64,000 nucleotides of DNA from Microcystis wesenbergii NRERC-220 (GCF_032027425.1 NZ_JAVSJA010000001.1:868001-932000), one strand, 5' to 3'. Counted from the stretch's first letter, positions 46,660 to 56,448 are shown. Translations and numbers: made by a program. The notes: generated from the letters alone by a model not told the origin.

Positions 46660-48537
46660 ATGTTCGGGAATAATCTTAACTCTACCCTAATCCAAGACCT
46701 CGATCGCCTAGAAAATCGTCTTCGGGAAATTCCCCTCGAACCGGGAGTGTACTTCCTGCGCGACCAAAATGGCGAAATTCTCTACATTGGTAAATCCAAA
46801 AAACTCCGGTCTAGAGTCCGTTCCTATTTTCGTCCCAGTCAACCCCTCAGTCCCCGCATTGCTTTGATGGTGCGACAGGTGACGGAAATTGAATTTATCG
46901 TCACCGACACGGAAGCAGAATCCTTGGCCCTGGAAGCTAATCTAATTAAACAACATCAGCCCCATTTTAATACTCTCCTCAAGGACGATAAAAAATATCC
47001 ATACATTTGTATTACTTGGTCGGAAACCTACCCGCGCATTTTTATCACCCGCAAACGTAGGATAAATAACCAAAAAGACCGTTATTATGGTCCCTACGTC
47101 GATACTAGGCTGCTGCGCCACACTTTACACCTAATTAAACGCACTTTTCCCCTGCGTCAACGTCCCCAACCTCTTTTTAAAGACCGTCCCTGTTTAAATT
47201 ATGATATCGGTCGTTGTCCGGGGGTTTGTCAAAAATTAATTAGTCCCCAGGATTATCGGGAAACCTTGCAGAAAGTGGCGATGATTTTTCAGGGAAGGAC
47301 GGGAGAATTATTAGAGAAATTAGCAGCAAAGATGCTCGCAGCGTCGGAAAACCTAGATTTTGAACAAGCGGCCACGATTAGGGATCAAATTCGCGGATTA
47401 CAGGCCCTTAATACCGATCAAAAAGTCTCTTTACCTGATGATACCGTATCCCGGGACGCAATCGCTTTAGCTAAAGACGAGCAGCATTGTTGCATACAAT
47501 TATTCCAAGTGCGTTCCGGTCGTTTGGTGGGACGTTTGGGATTTTTTGCCGATAGTCAGTCAGCAAACGAGGGAGAAATCCTGCAAAAAGTCCTAGAAGA
47601 ACATTATTTATCGGTGGAAGGGGTGGAAATTCCCAGCGAAATCCTGTTACCCTGCGAATTACCGGAAGGTGAGGTGTTAGCGGGGTGGTTAAGGGAAAAA
47701 AAGGGTCGCAAAGTCGAGTTAACTGTCCCCCAACGGCAAAGTAAAGCGGATTTATTAGCTATGGTGGAGAAAAACGCTCTTTATGAGTTAGAAAAGACGA
47801 AAAGAAGCGCCGAACGAGATTTACAGTCTTTGCAGGATTTAGCGGTAATTCTCGATTTACCAGCACTACCCCACCGCATCGAAGGTTATGATATTTCTCA
47901 TATTCAGGGTTCTAATGCAGTCGCGTCGGGAGTGGTGTTTATCGATGGGGTGGCCGCTAATCAACATTATCGTCACTATAAAATCAAAAATCCCGAGGTT
48001 AAAATCGGCCATTCCGATGATTTCGCCAGTTTAGCAGAAGTAATTCGCCGGCGTTTCCGTCGTTATGCCGAAAATCCCGATAATATTGCCGAAAGTGATG
48101 ATTTTCCCGATTTGGTCATGATTGATGGGGGAAAAGGACAATTATCAGCAGTGGTGGCAGTTTTAGGGGAGATGAATTTATTAGAACAGGTAAAAGTTGT
48201 TAGTTTAGCTAAACAGAGAGAGGAGATTTTTTTACCCGGAGAATCCTCTCCTTTAGAGACAGATAAGGAACAACCCGGAGTGCAATTATTGCGTCGAGTC
48301 AGGGATGAAGCGCACCGCTTTGCTGTTAGCTTTCACCGACAACAAAGAATGCAAAAAAGTCGCCGTTCCCGTCTGGATGAGATACCGGGGTTAGGTTTTA
48401 AGCGACAAAAAGATTTATTAGCTCATTTTCATTCTCTGGATTATATTCGCGAAGCTTCCCTAGAACAATTGCAACAGGTGACAGGAATTGGGGAACAATT
48501 AGCTAAGGAAATTTATAATTATTTTCATCCTAGGTAG
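46660..48537 (+). CDS. uvrC: UvrABC excinuclease subunit C
   Basis: The 625-residue protein has the N-terminal GIY-YIG nuclease ([20 protein letters not shown] near 27), a UVR/coiled-coil region ([18 protein letters not shown] near 230), the RNase-H-like C-terminal nuclease ([15 protein letters not shown] near 410 and [10 protein letters not shown] near 485), and the helix-hairpin-helix tail ([18 protein letters not shown]). Length is normal. It incises DNA on both sides of lesions in excision repair. Confidence 0.97.
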   Translation: MFGNNLNSTLIQDLDRLENRLREIPLEPGVYFLRDQNGEILYIGKSKKLRSRVRSYFRPSQPLSPRIALMVRQVTEIEFIVTDTEAESLALEANLIKQHQPHFNTLLKDDKKYPYICITWSETYPRIFITRKRRINNQKDRYYGPYVDTRLLRHTLHLIKRTFPLRQRPQPLFKDRPCLNYDIGRCPGVCQKLISPQDYRETLQKVAMIFQGRTGELLEKLAAKMLAASENLDFEQAATIRDQIRGLQALNTDQKVSLPDDTVSRDAIALAKDEQHCCIQLFQVRSGRLVGRLGFFADSQSANEGEILQKVLEEHYLSVEGVEIPSEILLPCELPEGEVLAGWLREKKGRKVELTVPQRQSKADLLAMVEKNALYELEKTKRSAERDLQSLQDLAVILDLPALPHRIEGYDISHIQGSNAVASGVVFIDGVAANQHYRHYKIKNPEVKIGHSDDFASLAEVIRRRFRRYAENPDNIAESDDFPDLVMIDGGKGQLSAVVAVLGEMNLLEQVKVVSLAKQREEIFLPGESSPLETDKEQPGVQLLRRVRDEAHRFAVSFHRQQRMQKSRRSRLDEIPGLGFKRQKDLLAHFHSLDYIREASLEQLQQVTGIGEQLAKEIYNYFHPR

Positions 48538-48607
48538 GGATAAGCTGTTGAAGAATATCTAAGGCTTGACGGGGGGTTATGATGAGAATATCTTCAATAA
48601 AACTCTA
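48530..48607 (-). pseudogene. C-terminal remnant of a PIN-domain toxin
   Basis: Minus-strand frame ending TAG at 48,530-48,532 reads NIEFIEDILIITPRQALDI and LQQLIPT. A run of the form I(L/V)xPRxALxIL at the end of a protein is a common C-terminus of PIN-family toxins. Only ~24 residues remain before a stop. The RHH antitoxin-like gene at 48,646-48,930 lies just upstream on the same strand, as expected for such pairs. Because the match is so short the call is tentative. Confidence 0.35.
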
Positions 48608-48645
48608 TGTTCTACAAGCGATCGCAGTACAACTGAAAACCTAGA

Positions 48646-48930
48646 CTAACGCTGAGTAACTTCACTCAAGGCTTCTTGCAGCAGTTCATCACTTACGCCA
48701 TGACGCTTCAAACTAGCAACGAGAGCAGAAATTGTATCTCCCTCTAGACGCTCCAAATCCTCACGCAGCCCTTGTCCAATGTAAGCACGGATCAAAGGTT
48801 GATAACCTGAGAAACCAAGCAACGGTGCAACCCGCTTTAAATCTTCAATCACATCTTCGGGAATAGGAATCGTGATTGTAGTCATAGGGCGATTTCTCTC
48901 CAGCCGTTTTTTTAATGCCTCAACTTTCAT
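48646..48930 (-). CDS. Ribbon-helix-helix antitoxin-like protein
   Basis: The 94-residue protein (MKVEALKKRLERNRPMTTIT) carries an RHH-type segment, TITIPIPEDVIEDLKRVAPL near 18-37, followed by a helical stretch (YQPLIRAYIGQGLREDLERL) and a Glu/Gln-rich C-terminus. The layout resembles small antitoxins of VapBC/ParDE-like systems. A possible PIN-toxin remnant is directly downstream, so the toxin of this pair may have been lost. Confidence 0.62.
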   Translation of the reverse strand: MKVEALKKRLERNRPMTTITIPIPEDVIEDLKRVAPLLGFSGYQPLIRAYIGQGLREDLERLEGDTISALVASLKRHGVSDELLQEALSEVTQR

Positions 48931-49035
48931 TGACTAGACTCTGTTTCAACGTTTGTCTCTCTATTTTAACCTAGGCTTATTGACAGATAAAAATCAATTC
49001 AGGGTAATTTTATGCTAATCTGCGACTTACCGACG

Positions 49036-49224
49036 TAAGTAGGTAGGTGTTAAAAGTTCTCAGCTCCCCCCGCCTATCGGCACCCCCCTCATCAAGGTAG
49101 GGTTGATTCATGAATCAACCCTACCTTAAATTAACCCTACTATGAATCAGCCCTATCCTTATCAAGGGGGCAGGGGGGATCAGACGCAAAATCTATCTTC
49201 AATTTAATTATAACCAGCTACTTA
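49036..49224. repeat. MITE-like element, TAAGTAG family, copy 7, with rearranged palindromes
   Basis: Ends TAAGTAGGTAGGTGTTAAAA and TAACCAGCTACTTA. The 28-bp palindrome is at 49,097-49,124, followed by a degraded second copy (AACCCTACTATGAATCAGCC). At 189 bp this is the longest member. Confidence 0.82.
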
Positions 49225-49393
49225 ACTGCTTAACTGAATCTGCTAGGATGCTATCACAGAATAGAAGACCACATCTATTAATTGCTGAGGCAGAACTAAG
49301 TTTAACCGCTCCTTTTTTAACTACTTATATCGCTTTCAGGCAAAAAATTAGGCGTTTTCGGTTTACCATGGTCAAAGTGTGCTTTCTAGGCTA

Positions 49394-50986
49394 ATGACTT
49401 TGACTAAAACCCCCGTGATCAGAAACCGTCGTTTTTCCCCGCGCAATCTCTTTGAGACTTGCATGGCCCTATTGGTGTTATGTAATTATATTCTGGTTAT
49501 TTTCGATTTAACCTATATTCCCCTGCGAGATTTTTGGTTACAGGGACGCTTGCAAATAACTTTATTAAGATTTAATGAACCAATAAAACTCGGGCCGATT
49601 GCCTTTCAAGAATTACAAATACCCCCCGATCAACCCCTAGAAATTCCCTTTGTTAAAGGAATCGCTAAGTATGATGTGGTGAAAGGGATTAAACCCTATC
49701 GCAGTACCAGTGAATATTTAGATACGGTTAATAAACTTAATCAAATAATTAATCAAAAGCTCTTTAACCCAGAGTTTAATCTGGGAGAATATCGCCAAGA
49801 GATTGAGAAGATTTTAGACAATTTGCGCCAAAAAAGTGTCGATATGATCGATAATAATCCCTTTGCCTCGGCGGAGAAAACTGGGACTTTAGAGAAGATT
49901 AAAAATAAAATGCGCTTGCGGGTTTTTCAAACAGAAAATGTTTCTGCAAAAACAGCCTTTCAGAAGTTTTGGACTTGGGATTATCTCAGTCAAAATGGCT
50001 GGGAAAAAGAGTTGAAGTTTTTTAATCAAGAAATTCAACCTTTAATAGAAACTAATTATTTTCGTCCCCTAGGAGAAGATGGGAGACCGATAGATAACTT
50101 TGAGGCGATCGATTTTTTCTTTGGAACCATCTTTTTCTGGGAATTTATGCTGAGAACTTGGTGGATTGCTCGCACTCATAAAGGTCTGCGTTGGCGCGAG
50201 GCTATGTTATGGCGATGGTACGATATTTTTCTGTTTATTCCTATCTGGAGATGGTTGCGATTTATTCCTACCGTTATTCGCCTAGATCAAGTTAAAATTA
50301 TTAACTTAAGGTTGATTAAAGAACAGGCAGTTAAAGGCTTAGTTGCGCTAATTTCTAAAGATATTACTGAGATAATTGTCCTGAGAATTATTAATAAAAT
50401 TCAGGAATATATTCGACAGGGACAAGTGGAGAAACTTCTCGATCGATCCCTCAATGGCGGATATAATAATCTCAATGATACTAATGAAGTTATTGAAATT
50501 TTTCAGTTAGTAGTTAATAGCACCGTTAACAAGGTTTTACCGCAAGTTAAACCAGAAGCAGAAGCTTTAATTAAATACAATATCGAGAAAATTCTCAGTC
50601 AAACTCCCGCTTATCAAAGCTTATTGCGATTACCCGGCATGAAAGGATTAAAAACTGACTTGAGCAATCGTCTATCTAGTCAATTGTATCAATCTTTTGT
50701 TAACATAGCGGAAAATATTACCCAGGAAGACGAAGTTTTTGAGCGTTTATTGCAGCAATTAGTCCAGCGTTTCGGGCAATCTCTCGCCGGGGAATTACAA
50801 TCCCGTCACAGTTTAGAAAGAATCGAGATGTTATTAATTATCTTCCTAGAAGAAGTGAAATTAAACTATGTACAAGAATTCTCGGATGAAGACTTAGAAA
50901 CTATCCTCGAACAAACTCGCTTACTCCACTCTCAAAGTACAGAAATTAGCCCGGTAGAAACCATGAATCCCCGTCGTCTTCCCTAA
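49394..50986 (+). CDS. Conserved cyanobacterial membrane protein (unknown)
   Basis: From ATG 49,394 (MTLTKTPVIRNRR) the product has 530 residues; a GTG start 15 bp upstream is possible. A first hydrophobic segment is near 22-40. A second region near 245-290 (FFFGTIFFWEFMLRTWWIA, WRWYDIFLFIPIWRWLRFIP) has alternating Arg and resembles voltage-sensor-like helices. A long amphipathic C-terminal half follows. I cannot name the family. Ion channel or regulator is a loose inference from the Arg/hydrophobic spacing. Confidence 0.62.
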   Translation: MTLTKTPVIRNRRFSPRNLFETCMALLVLCNYILVIFDLTYIPLRDFWLQGRLQITLLRFNEPIKLGPIAFQELQIPPDQPLEIPFVKGIAKYDVVKGIKPYRSTSEYLDTVNKLNQIINQKLFNPEFNLGEYRQEIEKILDNLRQKSVDMIDNNPFASAEKTGTLEKIKNKMRLRVFQTENVSAKTAFQKFWTWDYLSQNGWEKELKFFNQEIQPLIETNYFRPLGEDGRPIDNFEAIDFFFGTIFFWEFMLRTWWIARTHKGLRWREAMLWRWYDIFLFIPIWRWLRFIPTVIRLDQVKIINLRLIKEQAVKGLVALISKDITEIIVLRIINKIQEYIRQGQVEKLLDRSLNGGYNNLNDTNEVIEIFQLVVNSTVNKVLPQVKPEAEALIKYNIEKILSQTPAYQSLLRLPGMKGLKTDLSNRLSSQLYQSFVNIAENITQEDEVFERLLQQLVQRFGQSLAGELQSRHSLERIEMLLIIFLEEVKLNYVQEFSDEDLETILEQTRLLHSQSTEISPVETMNPRRLP

Positions 50987-51093
50987 AAATTAGTGATCAT
51001 TGATTAGGTAATCTTGCTTGACATTTTGATCACTTTTGTACTAAAATATCCGATGAAAAATCCATTACTCAATTAACCTAATTATCTACTCCC

Positions 51094-51732
51094 ATGTTAA
51101 CAAAAATTATTCTCGGTTTACTGTGGTTAGGCTTCGGATTATACGCTTTTTTACTAGCGCCCCCCGATCAACCAGATACAGTGAATTTAATTATCGATCT
51201 TTCCACTGGGAAATGGCAAGATATCAACCCGTTAATTATTGCTCTTTTTAACCTGATGGGAGTTTGGCCAATTATCTACACTAGCCTTTTAATTATCGAT
51301 GGTCGTGACCAAAAAATCATCGCTTGGCCCTTTGCTTTTGCCTCCTTTGCTGTGGGTGCTTTCGCTATTTTACCCTATCTAACTCTCCGTCAACCTAATA
51401 GCAATTTTACTGGTAAAAAAAATCTGGTCATTAAACTTTTAGACTCACCTTGGTTGGGAGTAATTGCCCTAATTACTGCGGCAATTTTAATCGCTTACGG
51501 ATTAATTAACGGCAATTGGTCTGATTTTTGGCATCAGTGGCAAACTAGCCGTTTTATTCATGTTATGAGTTTAGATTTCTGTCTTTTAACCCTATTATGT
51601 CCAATTTTGCTGCAAGATGATCTAACCCGACGGGGATTAAAAAATCCTTTCCTGTTGCCGGTAATTTCCCTATTGCCTCTAATCGGTCCGGCAATTTATT
51701 TAATTATTCGTCCTCGCTTAGGGGAGAATTAA
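51094..51732 (+). CDS. Six-span conserved membrane protein
   Basis: The 212-residue protein has about six hydrophobic spans (TKIILGLLWLGFGLYAFLLA, FNLMGVWPIIYTSLLIIDG, WPFAFASFAVGAFAILPYLT, WLGVIALITAAILIAYGLIN, SLDFCLLTLLCPILL, LPVISLLPLIGPAIYLII). No catalytic motif is visible. It follows the previous membrane gene by 107 bp on the same strand. I do not recognise the family. Confidence 0.65.
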   Translation: MLTKIILGLLWLGFGLYAFLLAPPDQPDTVNLIIDLSTGKWQDINPLIIALFNLMGVWPIIYTSLLIIDGRDQKIIAWPFAFASFAVGAFAILPYLTLRQPNSNFTGKKNLVIKLLDSPWLGVIALITAAILIAYGLINGNWSDFWHQWQTSRFIHVMSLDFCLLTLLCPILLQDDLTRRGLKNPFLLPVISLLPLIGPAIYLIIRPRLGEN

Positions 51733-51885
51733 GGGTAAATTACCTTGGGGAAACTCGGCCTAGTTATCAGTTGTTTTTTAACCATTTCTTGACAAGAGAA
51801 GTTCATATTTAACAAAAATTATGCTGAGGTTCCCCTAAAATATGGGGAAAGAGATTAATGTCCAGATTAGAAGGAGTGTTTACCC

Positions 51886-52179
51886 TTGTTAGAGAGTCAA
51901 AAACCACCTCGGATTTACTGCTTTCAAGCTGATTATCTTGCCTCCCAACAATTTAACCCCCAAGAGATTCCCGCTTGGTTATCCTTAGAGGTAAACTGGC
52001 AGGGTTATAGAATTCATACCCTACCCTGGGTAGCAGACGTAGCTAGGGTATTAGGATTATTAGCGATCGAAGATACCCCCCAAGGGTGGCAAGATTATTT
52101 AGAAAGCTTGGGATTAGCCAAAATTAGGTTAATGGACAGCGAGGAGTTTTTTGAGGATAAATCTTTATCGGGATGTTAA
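51886..52179 (+). CDS. Hypothetical protein with TTG start (97 aa)
   Basis: The frame has no ATG at the right place. TTG at 51,886 is preceded by AAGGAG (51,871-51,876) at nine bases, an ideal ribosome-binding site, so TTG is the likely start. The 97-residue product (LESQKPPRIYCFQADYLASQ) has a Trp-rich centre and is acidic at the end (MDSEEFFEDKSLSG). No family recognised. It overlaps the next frame's possible upstream start. Confidence 0.58.
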   Translation: MLESQKPPRIYCFQADYLASQQFNPQEIPAWLSLEVNWQGYRIHTLPWVADVARVLGLLAIEDTPQGWQDYLESLGLAKIRLMDSEEFFEDKSLSGC

Positions 52180-52226
52180 AAATGCCCTATAATTGGCAAT
52201 TTAGTGATGATTCTACCAGTCAATTT

Positions 52227-52700
52227 ATGCCCTATAAACTACTCTTCGTCTGTTTAGGAAATATCTGTCGTTCTCCCGCTGCCGAGAATATCATGACTTA
52301 TCTGATTGAACAAGAAGGATTAAGCAATAAAATCCTCTGTGATTCCGCGGGAACTGCCGGTTATCATATCGGTTCTCCTCCCGATTCTCGCATGAATACG
52401 GCGGCCAAAAAACGCGGTATTCCTCTGCAAGGGACAGCTAGACAATTTACCCGCGAGGATTTCGAGAATTTTGATCTAATCTTAGCCATGGATAAATCCA
52501 ATTATCAAGATATTTTATCCCTAGATCGGACAGGAAAATATCAAGAAAAGGTCAAGTTAATGTGTGACTATGCCCGTTATCACCCAGAAAAAGAAGTTCC
52601 CGATCCCTACTACGGTGGTCGTGAAGGTTTTGACCGCGTAATCGAGCTACTTTTAGACTCCTGTGGCAGTCTTTTGGAGGACGTAAAAAACAAAATTTAA
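52227..52700 (+). CDS. Low-molecular-weight protein-tyrosine phosphatase
   Basis: The frame begins at 52,173, but ATG 52,227 (MPYKLLFVCLGNICRSPAAE) fits the family, giving 157 residues. The P-loop CLGNICRSP holds the catalytic Cys at residue 9 and Arg at 15; the acid DPYYGG lies near 129. It dephosphorylates tyrosine (or arginine) in proteins; in cyanobacteria targets may include polysaccharide-synthesis kinases. It closely follows the TTG-start gene. Confidence 0.92.
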   Translation: MPYKLLFVCLGNICRSPAAENIMTYLIEQEGLSNKILCDSAGTAGYHIGSPPDSRMNTAAKKRGIPLQGTARQFTREDFENFDLILAMDKSNYQDILSLDRTGKYQEKVKLMCDYARYHPEKEVPDPYYGGREGFDRVIELLLDSCGSLLEDVKNKI

Positions 52701-52714
52701 GTTTTTTCTTCCAG

Positions 52715-53371
52715 CTAATCGATTAATCTGTGTTCGAGGGAAAAACGCACCAATTCGGCGCGATTGTTAGTAGTTGTTTTTCTGAGTAAACTGCTAACAT
52801 ATTTCTCGATCGTGCGAGAACTAAGATGCAGTTTTTGCCCAATTTCAATATTAGAAAGTCCCCGGGCTAAATGTTCTAACACTTCCCGCTCGCGATTAGT
52901 TAACTTAAAATCGTCCTGTAAAGAAGAAGTTAAAACATCCCTAGTTTTGGGACTTTCTTCTGGTTTTAATTTCTGATATTGACGTTCACTTTGCACCATT
53001 TGCGATCGCTCTAAAAGATTGCGAATAACTGCTTTTAATTCCTCCATCTCAAAAGGTTTAGGAAGATAGATATCACAACCCACTTGATAACCGCGAATTC
53101 TTTCCTCTGTTGACCCTCTTTCGGTTAAAAAAATTACTGGTAATAACCTAAATTCTGGCTGTTGCCGCACCTTAGTCACCAAAGAATAGCCGTCTAAACG
53201 CGGCATTTTGATATCCGATACCAAAAGATGGGGATGATAGGTATCCAATAAATTCAAAGCTTCCAAACCATTACTCGCCGCTACCACACTATAACCTGCT
53301 AATTCTAAATAGTCTTTGACCGCTAGGCGGATACCGGGGTCATCATCGGCAATTAGAATCAAAAGAGGCAT
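52715..53371 (-). CDS. NarL/LuxR-type response regulator, Ycf29/Rre1-like
   Basis: The 218-residue protein (ATG 53,371) has a receiver domain with the phosphorylated Asp in LLVSDIKMPRLDGY at about D53 and the Lys in DIYLPKPFEMEEL. After a ~25-residue linker comes a LuxR-type HTH (LTNREREVLEHLARGLSNIE followed by IGQKLHLSSRTIEKYVSSLL). This length and linker match the Ycf29/Rre1 regulator kept in cyanobacteria and some plastids. Partners cannot be seen here. Confidence 0.88.
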   Translation of the reverse strand: MPLLILIADDDPGIRLAVKDYLELAGYSVVAASNGLEALNLLDTYHPHLLVSDIKMPRLDGYSLVTKVRQQPEFRLLPVIFLTERGSTEERIRGYQVGCDIYLPKPFEMEELKAVIRNLLERSQMVQSERQYQKLKPEESPKTRDVLTSSLQDDFKLTNREREVLEHLARGLSNIEIGQKLHLSSRTIEKYVSSLLRKTTTNNRAELVRFSLEHRLID

Positions 53372-53611
53372 AGAAATCAACAGGACAAGGTTTTTTCGTT
53401 ATTAATAGCCTAGCACCCTCCGCTCGTCACAATTGTCCATCAAGCTACAGAGGCGGTTGTAACTGATATTATACTAGCAGTTAGCTATCAGCCTTTTCAG
53501 TGATCAGTGATCACTGATCAGATGTGAGTTTTCAGCTTTTTTCTCCCCAACTCCGGCGCTCCCCCACTCCCAACCCCTTTTTTACTTTTTACCTTGAAGA
53601 TCGTTTTTGAG

Positions 53612-53742
53612 TTATAGCGTTTCTCATAAGTATGAAGTATAACTGGATTGGGCATCGTCTCCTGATTCCTGACTCCTGACTTCTGGCTCCTGACTCCCGA
53701 AACCGACAACTGTGTACCTCACTATTAAGATAATTGCCATAA
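53612..53742. repeat. MITE-like element with TTATAGC ends, containing CCTGACT heptamers
   Basis: Left TTATAGCGTTTCTCATAAGT; right end TTAAGATAATTGCCATAA, whose complement TTATGGCAATTATCTTAA resembles TATAGCAGTTATCTTAATGG at 59,713. The middle has CCTGATT, CCTGACT and TCTGGCT heptamers. The element ends one base before the livM ATG (53,744). Confidence 0.65.
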
Positions 53743-53743
53743 C

Positions 53744-54859
53744 ATGACAGATTATTTGGTTTCCCTGACAATTTGGGCGGGTATTTACGCGATTTTTGCC
53801 CTCGGTTTAAATCTACAATGGGGATTTACTGGCTTAATTAACTTTGGTCACGTTGCTTTTGCCACTTTAGGGGCTTATGCAACGGTTTTATTAACTTTAC
53901 AGGGTGTACCGATGATTTTTGCCGCCATTGTCGGGGCGCTCCTAGGGGCATTGTTGGGATTGGCTATCGGTTTTTCCACCCTGAGATTAAGGGCCGATTA
54001 TCTAGCGATTGTCACCATCGGGGTGTCTGAGTTAATTCGTTTGCTGGTGCTTAACGAGGATTGGTTAACGAAGGGTAGTTTCGGACTACAACGTTATCCC
54101 CTACCTTTGGATATAAATCCCAGTTTTCCCGTCAAATTATTAATTATTGCCCTGTTTACCCTGCTTGCTATCTTTGCTCTCTGGCAATTGGGGCGCAATC
54201 TGCAACGACAATGGCGCGAAGCCGGACAAATTAGCGGTAAAAGCTATCAACCGACGCAAAAGAGAGCTTTAATCTTTTGGGGGTTGTTAGGGGCGATAAT
54301 ACTGCTTTTTCTGTATATAAACGGCGTAATTGCCTTGAATGACTATAATTATAAAGCGGGGCTGATGGTGGTAGTTTTAGTCCTCCTCGCTCTCGTTTAT
54401 ACTGGTTTAGAATTACTTTTGCGATCGCCTTGGGGACGCATCCTCAAAGCTATCCGGGAAGATGAAGAAATTCCCCGGGCCTTGGGAAAAAATGTCTTTT
54501 GGTATAAGTTACAATCTTTGATGTTAGGCGGTGCGATCGCTGGTTTAGCCGGGGCTTTTTTAGCATGGCAATTAACCACTATTTACCCGACTAATTTTGA
54601 GCCGTTATTGACTTTTAACGCTTGGATTATTATCATTCTCGGTGGCTCTGGTAGCAATGCCGGCACCTTACTAGGAGCAGTAATTTTCTGGGCTTACGAT
54701 TCCCTGACTCGCTTTATTCTGCCCCAATTAGATATTTTTAATGATAGCCAATTAGGGGCTTTACGGATTATGATTATCGGTCTGCTGCTCATGGTTTTAA
54801 TGATCTGGCGCCCCCAGGGTATCCTCGGCAAAAAAGAGGAGTTAACTTTGGGAAAATAA
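53744..54859 (+). CDS. livM: Branched-chain/neutral amino-acid ABC transporter permease (LivM-like)
   Basis: The 371-residue protein has about ten hydrophobic spans and the LivM landmark GLNLQWGFTGLINFGHVAF near 22-40. An EAA-like loop (WGRILKAIREDEEIPRALG) lies near 228-246. Relatives import leucine, isoleucine and valine, or neutral amino acids (Nat system) in cyanobacteria. The ATPase gene livG is 209 bp further on, past a heptamer array. No binding-protein gene is seen. Urea transport (UrtC) is the main alternative. Confidence 0.85.
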   Translation: MTDYLVSLTIWAGIYAIFALGLNLQWGFTGLINFGHVAFATLGAYATVLLTLQGVPMIFAAIVGALLGALLGLAIGFSTLRLRADYLAIVTIGVSELIRLLVLNEDWLTKGSFGLQRYPLPLDINPSFPVKLLIIALFTLLAIFALWQLGRNLQRQWREAGQISGKSYQPTQKRALIFWGLLGAIILLFLYINGVIALNDYNYKAGLMVVVLVLLALVYTGLELLLRSPWGRILKAIREDEEIPRALGKNVFWYKLQSLMLGGAIAGLAGAFLAWQLTTIYPTNFEPLLTFNAWIIIILGGSGSNAGTLLGAVIFWAYDSLTRFILPQLDIFNDSQLGALRIMIIGLLLMVLMIWRPQGILGKKEELTLGK

Positions 54860-54865
54860 TTTCAG

Positions 54866-54998
54866 TTATCAGTTATCAGTTATCAGTTATCAGTTATCAG
54901 TTATCAGTTATCAGTTATCAGTTTTCAGTTTTCAGTTTTCAGTTTTCAGTTTTCAGTTATCAGTTATCAGTTTTCAGTTTTCAGTTTTCAGTTTTCAG
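54866..54998. repeat. TTATCAG/TTTTCAG heptamer array, 19 units
   Basis: Eight TTATCAG units, five TTTTCAG, two TTATCAG and four TTTTCAG in unbroken 7-bp phase. The switching of the two variants in blocks suggests slippage or unequal recombination. It separates livM from livG; TTCATAA units at 55,040-55,066 follow directly before the livG ATG. Confidence 0.92.
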
Positions 54999-55068
54999 TT
55001 CATCGATTACTGTTCACCGTTTACTGTTAACTGATAACACTTCATAATTCATAATTCATAATTCATAT

Positions 55069-55821
55069 ATGTTACTTTCTGCCAAAGGATTATCGAAAAG
55101 TTTTGGAGGCATTCGCGCCGTCAATAATGCTTATTTGGACGTGCCGCAGGGCAGCATCACCGGGTTAATCGGGCCAAATGGAGCCGGCAAAACCACACTT
55201 TTTAACCTTTTATCTAATTTTATTCGCCCAGATAAAGGAGAAGTTTTTCTTGATGGTCAGCCCATTCATCAGCTGCCTCCCTATCAAATTGCCCTGAAAG
55301 GATGTGTGAGAACTTTTCAAGTAGCAAGGGTATTATCCCGATTAACGGTGTTAGAAAATATGCTCTTAGCTAGTCCGGGGCAAACGGGCGAAAATTTTCT
55401 CAAAGTCTGGTTTCAGGGGGCAAAAATTCGCCAACAGGAACAGGAAAATCGTGCCAAAGCTTTGGACATATTAGATTCGATCGGTCTGGGGGAAAAAGCG
55501 CACGATTATGCGGGGGCTTTATCGGGAGGACAGCGTAAATTATTAGAGATTGGCCGAGCGCTAATGACCGAGCCAAAATTAATTTTATTAGATGAACCGG
55601 CCGCCGGAGTTAATCCCACTTTAATCGGTCAAATCAGCGACCATATTATTGAATGGAATCGTCAGGGAATTACCTTTTTAATTATCGAGCATAATATGGA
55701 TGTGATTATGTCCCTTTGTCACTACGTTTGGGTATTAGCAGAAGGGACAAATTTAGCCGATGGCATTCCCAGCGAAATCCAAAAAAACGAGCGGGTTTTA
55801 AAGGCTTATTTAGGAGACTAA
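55069..55821 (+). CDS. livG: ABC transporter ATPase, LivG-like
   Basis: The 250-residue protein has Walker A GPNGAGKTT near residue 35, Q-loop TFQVARV near 84, signature LSGGQRKLLEIGRAL near 147, Walker B LILLDEPAAGVNP near 168 and the H-loop IIEHN near 200. The pattern is that of LivG/NatA, the first ATPase of amino-acid importers. Its product pairs with LivM; the second ATPase (LivF/NatE) and a second permease are not in the window. It overlaps the hisH 3' end by 12 bp, tail to tail. Confidence 0.9.
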   Translation: MLLSAKGLSKSFGGIRAVNNAYLDVPQGSITGLIGPNGAGKTTLFNLLSNFIRPDKGEVFLDGQPIHQLPPYQIALKGCVRTFQVARVLSRLTVLENMLLASPGQTGENFLKVWFQGAKIRQQEQENRAKALDILDSIGLGEKAHDYAGALSGGQRKLLEIGRALMTEPKLILLDEPAAGVNPTLIGQISDHIIEWNRQGITFLIIEHNMDVIMSLCHYVWVLAEGTNLADGIPSEIQKNERVLKAYLGD

Positions 55822-56448
55822 AGCTAATTTTTGCACCTGTTCAACAAAGTTAGCCAGAATTTTTAAGCCATTAGTTGAGGATTTTTCGGGGTGAAACTGC
55901 ACCGCCACCAAACGCTCACGAGCGATCGCTGCCGTCACCGTTTGACTGCCGTGGGTGACGGTGGCGGCAGTCAGATGACTATCAAGGGGATCAACATAAT
56001 AGGAATGGACAAAATAGACGTGAGGATGCTTAGGTAATCCCTGCCAAAGAGCATGATCCGGCTGGGTGAAGTCTAATTGATTCCAACCTATATGGGGAAT
56101 GGTAATGCCTGGTTCCGAGCGAAAACGGCGCACTGTCCCCGGAATAATCCCTAAACCCGCCTCTTGACCTTCCTCCGATGAGTCAAAGAGAATTTGTAAA
56201 CCGAGACAGATACCGAGAAAGGGTTTACCATTAGCGATCGCCGCTTTGATTGGTTTTTCTAGATGACGGCTGCGAATTTGCCGGACGGCAGGATCAAAAG
56301 AACCGACTCCGGGTAAGACAATAGCGTCAGCTTTTTCCAGATCGAGGGGAGAATCGGTAATTTTCGGCACTGCACCCACGGTTTCCAGTCCTTTACAGGC
56401 AGAGTGCAGATTTCCCATGTCGTAATCGATGACAGCGATTAAGGTCAT
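55810..56448 (-). CDS. hisH: Imidazole glycerol phosphate synthase, glutaminase subunit
   Basis: The 212-residue class-I glutaminase has LIAVIDYDMGNLHS at the N-terminus, the catalytic Cys in FLGICLGLQILF near residue 80, and His/Glu in VAVQFHPEKSSTNG near 192. It supplies ammonia to HisF in histidine synthesis. It is convergent with livG, overlapping by 12 bp. Confidence 0.95.
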   Translation of the reverse strand: MTLIAVIDYDMGNLHSACKGLETVGAVPKITDSPLDLEKADAIVLPGVGSFDPAVRQIRSRHLEKPIKAAIANGKPFLGICLGLQILFDSSEEGQEAGLGIIPGTVRRFRSEPGITIPHIGWNQLDFTQPDHALWQGLPKHPHVYFVHSYYVDPLDSHLTAATVTHGSQTVTAAIARERLVAVQFHPEKSSTNGLKILANFVEQVQKLALVS

